Shown: one piece after another, positions 7,143 through 13,505 of the stretch | Position numbering within the stretch: position 1 is the stretch's first letter | Layout of the letters: every line of letters begins with the position of its first letter | DNA from: Nitrososphaerales archaeon TH5895 | GTDB lineage: Archaea > Thermoproteota > Nitrososphaeria > Nitrososphaerales > Nitrososphaeraceae | Reading direction: 5' to 3' | DNA: 13,505 nt | Assembly (NCBI GenBank): GCA_014523695.1 | Contig: JAATVS010000531.1 | Span: forward strand, 1-13,505 | Position numbers and translations under genes: made by a program | The notes under the pieces: generated by a model | What the model saw: the letters and a program-made list of their open reading frames with translations, nothing else | Told to the model about the DNA's origin: nothing | Database searches by the model: none

Positions 7143-8114
7143 CTAATCATTTAGGTCAGTAGGAGGACTAATCTCTCTTACGCTTAGGTTTTTAAAATCA
7201 AGTACAAGGTTATCAGTTCTAAATATTACAAAAGGACCCGGTTCAACGATAATATGATCTCTCCCCTTTCCACAATCCGCTTTAAAAAACTCGTCATCTG
7301 TGCTCCTTGAGTACCATCCTCCACTATCAATTATTTCTGTGACCTTCTTCCAACTGTCATTATTATGGTCATCCAGATATGATTCTAGTTTTACCGCAGT
7401 TTCGTTATTCAGGTGCATATCATAGATTATCACTTTCCATCCTACCCATCTATCCAATATTGGTTCAGTGACAAGATTCCTAGCCCGTTCATCAGTATAT
7501 CCATCTGTGTGCCAAATCTCCTTCTTCCATCCTACTGAACCTTCGTTGTGTAGTCCGCCGACATACGCGGTCCCTTCACATGGAACTTCTGAACTATGTC
7601 TGCCACTACGACCTATGAATGCTAAATCATCAATCTCTTCCGATTCGCTATTGTTCATAGGTGAGCTAAAGGAATTAGAATTAGAGGATGAGGTCGAGTT
7701 AACGATGGTCGGTAGGCTCAGCTTCGCATAGCCAGTGATTTCCACGTTCTTCCAATCTGTCATGTTTGATGGAGTCTCGACGACCAGCCTAACGTGGGTT
7801 GAGTTAACTCTCCATGAACCGTCACTCTGTTTTATTAGTTCGAAGCCTCCTGTCTCACTAAAATGTGAACTATTAGCCGGATTGGTCATATTCACGAACC
7901 ATTCTCTTCCCCCACTGACAGTAGGGTATATCTCCGATATACCAAAAATATCTTTTTGACGATTCATAAAATCTGTATCTTGAACGCTAAAGGCATCATT
8001 TGCTGCAGTAGCTTCAAACAAAAATTCCAACTCTGCTGTGATGCCTATATAAAATATAGTAAATATTGTAATAATGGCATATACAGAATGAAATTGAAAA
8101 GCGTTGCCCTTCAT
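7143..8114 (-). CDS. Secreted jelly-roll-like (polysaccharide-binding or lyase-like) protein
   Basis: A 323-residue exported protein from ATG 8114; an ATG at 8165 would add 17 residues. The inner start is chosen because it gives a clean signal/anchor (MKGNAFQFHS then VYAIITIFTIFYIGIT) and has a TATA-like box 27 nt upstream. The mature part has two conserved blocks split by a Ser/Asn linker (NSTSSSNSNSFSSP): REWFVNMTNP...DGSWRVNS..VRLVVET...WKNVEITGYAKL, then GRSGRHS, PCEGTAYVGGLH, WKKEIWHTDGYT, RWVGWKVIIYDM, and FRTDNLVLDFKNLSVREI. The Trp-rich beta pattern and paired Cys suggest a concanavalin/jelly-roll fold like that of polysaccharide lyases and glycan-binding domains, and I associate it with a secreted Nitrososphaeria family. 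About nine N-x-S/T sequons fit a cell-surface glycoprotein. Catalysis is unproven. Confidence 0.7.
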   Translation of the reverse strand: MKGNAFQFHSVYAIITIFTIFYIGITAELEFLFEATAANDAFSVQDTDFMNRQKDIFGISEIYPTVSGGREWFVNMTNPANSSHFSETGGFELIKQSDGSWRVNSTHVRLVVETPSNMTDWKNVEITGYAKLSLPTIVNSTSSSNSNSFSSPMNNSESEEIDDLAFIGRSGRHSSEVPCEGTAYVGGLHNEGSVGWKKEIWHTDGYTDERARNLVTEPILDRWVGWKVIIYDMHLNNETAVKLESYLDDHNNDSWKKVTEIIDSGGWYSRSTDDEFFKADCGKGRDHIIVEPGPFVIFRTDNLVLDFKNLSVREISPPTDLND

Positions 8115-8135
8115 ATGATAAACGTAATGTTTACA

Positions 8136-8146
8136 CCATTTAACCT
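8136..8146 (-). promoter_or_regulatory. TATA-like element for the secreted protein
   Basis: The reverse strand reads ggttaaatgg, centred about 27 nt before ATG 8114. This supports the inner start codon. Confidence 0.3.
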
Positions 8147-8258
8147 GTTCGATACTCGAGAGCATAAATTATCGGTCTCAAAATTACCGCATTAATCGTG
8201 GTTAGAATCTGGCTATTCCGTATAATGTAACGTCCGCATTATTGTTTCTTTAGCAAGA

Positions 8259-8270
8259 AAGTTTAAATCT
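8259..8270 (+). promoter_or_regulatory. TATA-like box for carA
   Basis: aagtttaaatct, centred about 8265. It predicts transcription start near 8290 and a short leader of about 20 nt before TTG 8311. Confidence 0.4.
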
Positions 8271-8310
8271 CATCAATTCAAACTGGCTGAAGGGTTCAAA
8301 TTTCATTAAT

Positions 8311-9585
8311 TTGATTGGGTCTGATTCTAAGCTTGCTGGATGTCTTGTGTTGAAAGATGGATTAGCGATGTGCGGTATAGGTTTTGGGTACCCTTCTTAC
8401 ATGGAAGGGGAGGTGGTATTTAACACTGGTATGGTAGGATATACCGAGACCCTAACGGACCCTTCATATAGAGGCCAAATTTTGTGCCTTACATATCCAC
8501 TGATAGGAAACTATGGTGTGCCTGATTTCAATTTGAAAGATCAGTTCGGACTTCCTAGATTCTTCGAATCCATGTCCATCCAGGTCCGCGGATTAATTGT
8601 TCAAAATCTTTCAGCTAGCGCAAGCCATTGGAGCTCTATCAAGACCCTCGGCGAATGGTTATATGATCAAAAAATACCGGGGATATATGGAATTGATACA
8701 CGTGAACTAACCAAACGACTTCGAGTGCATGGCGTGATGATGGGTGCATTAAACGTAACTTCGTTAGGCAGTTCACAGAGGACTCGAAAGTCTGTGGCAG
8801 GCAGAAGGGAAATAAAGTCAACATCCCAAGTAACCAGGTTAGACTTGCCGAGGATTAAAGAGCAGCTCGAGGGTTCAAGTTATGAGGGGATAAACTTTAT
8901 GCCAGAGGTTTCGATAGAGGAAGCCAAGTTTTATAGCCCAGCTGCCACTGATAGTGGAAGCCCCACCAATAGAAGGATAGTTTTATTAGATACCGGAACA
9001 AAGTTCAGTATACTCCGTAACATCTTGTCATTGGGATTCTCAGTAATTAGGCTTCCGTGGGATACTGATTATGATTCGCTCGCGGCGTTTGGTCCCGCAG
9101 GGGTAGTTATAAGCAACGGACCGGGCGATCCGGAGATCTGTACCGCAACTATCAATACGGCCAAAAGATTAATTGAAGAATCGATTCCCACGTTGGGTAT
9201 CTGTCTTGGTAACCAGATTCTTGCTCTTGCAGCCGGTGCAAAAACCTACAAACTAAAATACGGCCATCGAGGTCAAAATAAACCTTGCATTAACAAGAAC
9301 GACAATACTACCTACATAACGAGCCAGAATCATGGCTATGGGATAGATACCATGAGCTTGCAGAAAACAGATTTTACAACCTGGTTCTATAATCCTGATG
9401 ACGACACAGTAGAAGGTATTCAACATAGGTCTAAACCAATCATTGGTGTGCAATTTCACCCTGAGGCGTCTCCTGGTCCTTATGATTGTCTGTTTGTTTT
9501 CGAAAAATTTAGAGACATTATCAAGAATTGGTATAACACGACAACTGCCCACTGTGTGAATGCCAGTGAGACTGCCATTATCTGA
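8311..9585 (+). CDS. carA: Carbamoyl-phosphate synthase small (glutaminase) subunit
   Basis: A 424-residue CarA. It hydrolyses glutamine and passes ammonia to CarB for carbamoyl phosphate, used for pyrimidines and arginine. The N-terminal CPSase small-chain domain (about 8-150) shows FNTGMVGYTETLTDPSYRGQ and PGIYGIDTRELTKRLR. The C-terminal class I glutaminase domain (about 225-410) has VVISNGPGDPE, the nucleophile in LGICLGNQ (C298) and GVQFHPEASPGP (H383, E385); spacing matches the E. coli triad. It is about 40 residues longer than E. coli CarA, largely from a basic linker around 155-180 (SSQRTRKSVAGRREIKS). TTG 8311 is the only ATG/GTG/TTG in the open frame before the first conserved strand (upstream TAG at 8251). 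carB follows after an unusually long 269-base gap. Confidence 0.95.
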   Translation: MIGSDSKLAGCLVLKDGLAMCGIGFGYPSYMEGEVVFNTGMVGYTETLTDPSYRGQILCLTYPLIGNYGVPDFNLKDQFGLPRFFESMSIQVRGLIVQNLSASASHWSSIKTLGEWLYDQKIPGIYGIDTRELTKRLRVHGVMMGALNVTSLGSSQRTRKSVAGRREIKSTSQVTRLDLPRIKEQLEGSSYEGINFMPEVSIEEAKFYSPAATDSGSPTNRRIVLLDTGTKFSILRNILSLGFSVIRLPWDTDYDSLAAFGPAGVVISNGPGDPEICTATINTAKRLIEESIPTLGICLGNQILALAAGAKTYKLKYGHRGQNKPCINKNDNTTYITSQNHGYGIDTMSLQKTDFTTWFYNPDDDTVEGIQHRSKPIIGVQFHPEASPGPYDCLFVFEKFRDIIKNWYNTTTAHCVNASETAII

Positions 9586-9644
9586 CACGTAGGCTTTACT
9601 CAGGGCCCTAGGAGCTCAAAAAGCATTCTGAAATCGATAACCAC

Positions 9645-9664
9645 CCAATTTAATCCAATTTAAG
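9645..9664 (+). repeat. Short tandem direct repeat in the carA-carB gap
   Basis: Two adjacent 10-base copies, ccaatttaat and ccaatttaag (9 of 10 identical). Each contains AATTTAA, similar to a TATA core, so they might be regulatory. Could be chance. Confidence 0.4.
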
Positions 9665-9778
9665 CTGCTCCACCAGCGGGTTGTTGTTGAATAGATTCAG
9701 TATTGTAACTCACATATGGCAAAAACGGGTTAAAAGAATACAATAATATGGAACACTTCATGATATAATCAACAAGAA

Positions 9779-9898
9779 ATGCATCAAAATTTGGATGTAA
9801 GACTATCAATCCTTAAAGATTTGTACACTCTGCAACAGAATAATCTTCTTCGGGATGTCGTTGGATTTACGGAGGATAGGAGAATTGGGAAAACATGA
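9779..9898 (+). CDS. Possible upstream ORF overlapping the carB start
   Basis: A 39-residue ORF, ATG 9779 to TGA 9898, in a different frame from carB and overlapping its first 44 bases. The sequence (MHQNLDVRLSILKDLYTLQQ, then NNLLRDVVGFTEDRRIGKT) is hydrophilic and protein-like but unrecognised. If translated, its stop lies inside carB codons 14-15, so ribosomes could be coupled to, or diverted from, the carB start. It may equally be chance. Confidence 0.2.
   Translation: MHQNLDVRLSILKDLYTLQQNNLLRDVVGFTEDRRIGKT
9811..9820 (+). promoter_or_regulatory. Weak TATA-like element ahead of carB
   Basis: ccttaaagat, centred about 39 nt before ATG 9855, predicting a start near 9842. Other AT-rich candidates in the carA-carB gap are cggGTTAAAAga (about 9726-9736) and gatataatc (about 9762-9770). 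If one works, carB has its own promoter in addition to any read-through from carA. Confidence 0.2.
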
Positions 9899-12800
9899 AA
9901 ATATCAAGAAGGTTCTAGTTCTAGGTAGCGGGGCAATAAAGATCGGAGAGGCAGGCGAGAGTCCTTCGATAAACCGAAGACCGTCATTTTGACTACTCTG
10001 GTTCTCAATGCCTCAAAGCGTTAAGGGAAGATAATATAAATACACTACTGATTAACCCAAATATCGCGACTATTCAAACCGATAGCAGATTCGCGGACAG
10101 GGTATACCTGTTGCCTGTTAATCTAGAATATGTCACGAATATAATAGAACTCGAACGCCCAGATTCTATAATGCTAAGCTTCGGAGGCCAAACAGCGTTA
10201 AACTGTGGCGTTGCGCTGGAAAAGAATGGAATTCTTAAAAAATATGGAATTAAAGTACTGGGCACTCAAATTCAGGGTATCCAGGCTACAGAAGATAGAC
10301 AGCTTTTCAAAGAAAACATGGCTGAATGTGGGCTTCCAGTTCTTGAAAGCTCATCCGCGAACTCCATCGAAGAGTCTCAACTCATTGCCAAGAGAATAGG
10401 ATATCCCGTGATTATAAGGGTGGCTTATACATTGGGCGGACGAGGTGGTGGAGTTGCTTATAATGATTATGAATTACAGGAAATAGTTCAGCGAGGACTT
10501 GCACTCAGTGTAGTTCGACAAGTTCTAATTGAAAAATATGTAGGATCTTGGAAGCAGATTGAGTATGAAGTGATGCGGGACCACCATGGAAACGGTGTCA
10601 TAGTCTGCAATATGGAAAACGTTCTAGCTATGAAAGTTCACACAGGAGATAACATTGTTGTGGCCCCTTCACAGACACTAAACAACTACGAATATCATAT
10701 GCTTCGCAGTAGTGCACTAAAAGCCACTAAGAAATGTAATATCATTGGTGAATGCAACATACAGTTTGGACTTGACCCACGATCGGAAAATTACTGCGTT
10801 ATTGAGGTAAACGCGCGGTTATCTAGATCTTCTGCGTTGGCAAGTAAGGCCACCGGATATCCATTAGCATACATAGCTGCCAAGATAAGCTTAGGGTATT
10901 CTCTTCCCGAATTAGTTAACACTGTCACAAAAGCGACGACGGCATGCTTTGAACCTTCTTTGGACTACATTGTGCTGAAGATGCCTAGATGGGATTTCAA
11001 GAAATTTGAATTAGTAAAAAGGAGGTTAGGCAGCGCCATGAAATCAGTGGGGGAGGTAATGGCGATTGGTAGGAGTTTTGAAGAAGTTCTTCAGAAAGCA
11101 ATCAGAATGTGCGACAATGGAAAGTATGGCCTTGTTTCGAATTCTAAGCATGAATCCAATGAATCAGATGCAAATAGTTTTACTTCCGGATTCATCGCCG
11201 ATAATCAAAGATTGGGTACAAATAATTTGGCTCAGGAGAGAAAGCTACCTCTGAGATCTCTACGAAAAGGACGAATAGACTTAGATAGAACTTTGAATCC
11301 AAATTCGCCGGAAAATGAAAGCCATCCAATTTTGCCAGATTTAAGTTCACTAGGGAGCAGCCCTTTAATGGACTCATCTTCACACGTAACTGATTCTAAT
11401 AATAATAGTAGTAATGATAGTAGTAATAATAGAGATAGTAGTATAGGGAGTGATGAAATTGAAACCCTTGAACAATCTCTATTGCATCCGACTGATGAGA
11501 TCCTTTTCGATCTTGTAAGAGCATTTAAGGCGGGTATGTCGGTGGAGCGTGTCAACTCACTCTCATCAATAGATCCTTGGTTTTTGAACAAAATACAAGA
11601 CATAATCCTGACTGAGAAGAAGCTAAAAAATTCGAGTCTTGATAAAAATATATTGCTGGAAGCGAAGAAAATGGGATTTTCTGATGTTCAAATTGCCAAT
11701 TGCTCCGACATCGACGAGAATAAAGTTAGAGCTCTAAGAAAGAGATTGATGATCCAGCCTGTTACCAAACAAATCGATACTTTAGCTGCCGAATGGCCAG
11801 CAAAGACTAATTATCTTTATCTCACGTATGGCGGTCAATTTGATGATGTTCATTATATTTCACCAAGAAAAAACAGGACATTAGCCTCTGATAAAAAGTC
11901 TCGTATGCCTCGAGGTAAGGATATGCCTTCAAAAGTGATAGTGTTAGGCGCTGGGCCATACAGGATAGGTAGTAGCGTGGAATTTGATTGGGGCACAGTA
12001 AATATGGTTTTGGGTCTGAAGGAGAATGGTTGCGAGGAGGTCACAATCATTAACTGTAACCCTGAGACTGTCTCTACTGACTATGATATCTGCGATCGCT
12101 TGTATTTTGAAGAGTTAACGTTTGAAAGAGTGATGGACATTTGCGAGAGAGAAAATTCTGATGGGATAATAACTTGCGTAGGGGGTCAGACAGCAAATAT
12201 CCTCACACCAAGATTAGCTTCTGCAAATATCAACATTATAGGAACCTCTGCCGTGAGCGTGGACCAGGCCGAAGATCGATCCAAGTTCGGAAACCTGCTT
12301 GACTCATTAGGAATTAGACAGCCAGCCTGGAAAAAATTTACGAGCCTGGATGAAGCACGATCATTTGCTGAGATAGTACAATATCCTTTACTCGTTAGGC
12401 CTTCATATGTGCTCAGTGGTGCAGCAATGAAAGTCGTCTGGACCCAAGACCAGTTGAAGAAGTACTTGACTGAGGCTACTAACGTAAGCCCTGATCACCC
12501 AATCGTAATGACAAAGTTCTTGGAAGACGCTTCCGAAGTGGAAGTTGACGCAGTAGGGGATGGACAAAGCGTTGTCATTGGTTCGGTCATAGAACACATC
12601 GACAACGCGGGCGTGCATTCGGGAGACGCGATGATGTGCATTCCTCCGTGGAGATTAGATAGAGAGACGATCGAAACGATCACTGAGTATAGCAGAAGAA
12701 TTGGCGTTGCTATGAAGATAATAGGACCTTTCAATATCCAATTTTTGGTAAAGAAAGGTCAAGTGCTTGTAATAGAAGCCAATGTCCGCGCTTCTAGATC

Positions 12801-13505
12801 AATGCCATTTGTATCAAAGTTCACTGGGCTAAATCTAATTTCGCTGGCGGCTCAAGCCATGATTGGAAAAAAACTACCTGTTGACCATAGCGACATCTGG
12901 CTAAGAAAGTCGGGTTTTGGCATAAAGGTTCCGCAATTTTCTTTCATGCAACTCGAGGGTGCAGATATTGTTCTCGGAGTTGAAATGCAATCTACAGGAG
13001 AGGTTGCCTGTTTTGGGCAAAGTTTTCATGATGCACTGTCGAAAGCCTACATTGCAGCTGGATTCAACTTGCCAGTTCGTGGTAGAGTTTTGATAACTGC
13101 AGGTGGACCTAGCAACAAGGAGAGACTTCTTCCACTTGCAAGAAAGATTGGAAATATGGGATACTCCATAATGGCCACAGAACACACCGCAGATTTTATG
13201 GAAAGTTTCGGCATTTATCCAGTTGAAAGGGTATACAAAATAAGCGAACCTCTCAGAAAACCCAACATTTCAGAATTGCTATTTAAACGACAGATCGATT
13301 TCATTATCAATATTCCATCTACGTCGACACTCGAGAGGTTTGTCGGTATGCTAGATGATGAATATCAAATACGTAGGAAGGCAGTAGAGCTCGGAATACC
13401 TGTTCTGACAACTATAGAATCTGCTTCCACATTCATTGACACTTTAGAATGGATGAGGACCCACATTCCCACTTTCGAATACCTAAAGCCATATATCGAA
13501 ACGTA
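9855..13505 (+). CDS. carB: Carbamoyl-phosphate synthase large subunit, interrupted by a 28-nt intron
   Basis: The ATP-using synthetase subunit. Exon 1 (9855-9959, 35 codons) encodes MSLDLRRIGELGKHENIKKV then LVLGSGAIKIGEAGE. Exon 2 (9988 onward) begins FDYSGSQCLKALREDN and stays open to the window edge (residue 1207; the stop is outside). Without removal of 9960-9987, translation ends at TGA 9990 after 45 residues. In spliced numbering, the carboxyphosphate half has INPNIATIQTD, RVAYTLGGRGGG (R179) and EVNARLSRSSALASKATGYP (E308). A low-complexity insertion spans about 420-530. The oligomerisation region follows, then the carbamoyl-phosphate half: VLGAGPYRIGSSVEFDW (687), NCNPETVSTDYD, RPSYVLSGAAM (839), EANVRASRS (965). 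The MGS-like allosteric domain starts about 1067. The LSGAAM and NAR variants are, from memory, usual in archaeal CarB. ATG 9855 gives a normal N-terminus. Confidence 0.93.
9960..9987 (+). other. Candidate archaeal BHB pre-mRNA intron in carB (28 nt)
   Basis: An extra 28 bases separate codon GAG (Glu35) from TTT (Phe36) of the invariant GEAxEFDYSGSQ motif; 28 is not a multiple of three. The RNA folds as a bulge-helix-bulge: central 4-bp helix GGCG (9954-9957) with CGTC (9982-9985), one G-U pair; bulge AGA (9958-9960); intron helix GTC(c)TTCG (9961-9968) with CGAAGAC (9975-9981), 7 bp with one unpaired C; loop ATAAAC; bulge ATT (9986-9988). Cleavage after the second base of each 3-nt bulge, the known EndA rule, excises exactly 9960-9987. 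Exon-side pairing is weaker: GGAG (9945-9948) with CTCT (9996-9999) and C9944-G10000, with interruptions nearer the bulge. The intron is phase 0. Confidence 0.85.
11395..11442 (+). repeat. AAT/AGT trinucleotide-rich microsatellite inside carB
   Basis: An in-frame run of AAT, AGT and GAT codons encoding Asn, Ser and Asp (SNNNSSNDSSNNRDSS). It sits in the middle of the low-complexity insertion between the two halves of CarB. Being a codon-unit repeat, it can change length without breaking the frame. Confidence 0.7.

Noticed and set aside
7468..8195. Forward ORFs opposite the secreted protein gene
   Set aside because: Antisense to a gene with a signal sequence and conserved family pattern; no promoter or motif of their own.
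8288..8306. T-arm-like string gggttcaaatttc suggesting a tRNA
   Set aside because: No acceptor, D or anticodon stem can be built in the surrounding bases.
9253..9588. 111-codon reverse ORF opposite carA
   Set aside because: Lies wholly antisense to the conserved glutaminase domain of carA, with no recognisable motif; a shadow of carA codon structure.
9960..9987. Simple frameshift, pseudogene or sequencing error as the cause of the carB break
   Set aside because: The change is a 28-base block, not a homopolymer slip, the remaining 1170 codons show no second lesion and keep all catalytic motifs, and the block's ends coincide with the BHB cleavage sites. Only raw reads can fully exclude an artefact.
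11192..11603. Reverse ORFs opposite the carB insertion, including a Leu/Ser-rich one
   Set aside because: The leucine/serine runs are just the complement of the AAT/AGT codon repeat of carB.
1..13505. CRISPR arrays, insertion sequences, rRNA
   Set aside because: No regularly spaced repeats, no transposase motifs or terminal inverted repeats, and no rRNA-like segments were seen.

Overview
The window looks like chromosomal DNA of an ammonia-oxidising archaeon of the class Nitrososphaeria (Thaumarchaeota), probably the Nitrososphaera/Nitrosocosmicus side. The reasons are archaeal information-processing genes (a TFB transcription factor and a CDC48-type AAA ATPase), TATA-like boxes 22-28 nt ahead of several start codons (suggesting leaderless mRNAs), TTG/GTG starts, long gene-poor gaps, and small or secreted protein families that I associate with this lineage. 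The species call is inference from protein style; no search was run.

Layout. Bases 1-301 (-) hold the N-terminal 100 codons of a CDC48-like ATPase. Bases 523-1437 (-) encode TFB. A sparse region, 1438-3220, has a short coiled-coil gene (2116-2304, -), a possible decayed EIIA-like fragment (-), a tiny single-pass membrane protein (2929-3090, +), and two unconvincing short ORFs. Bases 3221-5929 (+) encode a 902-aa multi-pass membrane protein with a central spermidine-synthase-like Rossmann domain. After another sparse stretch, two small genes diverge around 6721-6804: a PRC-barrel-like protein (-) and a helix-hairpin-helix protein with a strong TATA box (+). Bases 7143-8114 (-) encode a secreted, sequon-rich jelly-roll-like protein.

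The right-hand third is carA (8311-9585, +) and carB (9855 to beyond the window end, +), the two subunits of carbamoyl-phosphate synthetase, which feeds pyrimidine and arginine synthesis.

The main discovery is in carB. Its reading frame is broken after codon 35 by exactly 28 extra bases (9960-9987), then stays open and family-like for more than 1170 codons to the window edge. Those 28 bases fold into an archaeal bulge-helix-bulge (BHB) splicing motif: a 4-bp central helix, two 3-nt bulges and a 7-bp intron helix. Cutting after the second base of each bulge removes exactly the 28 bases and restores the conserved GEAGE-FDYSGSQ motif. This appears to be an archaeal pre-mRNA intron in a central metabolic gene. 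carB also carries an Asn/Ser/Asp-rich insertion between its two halves.
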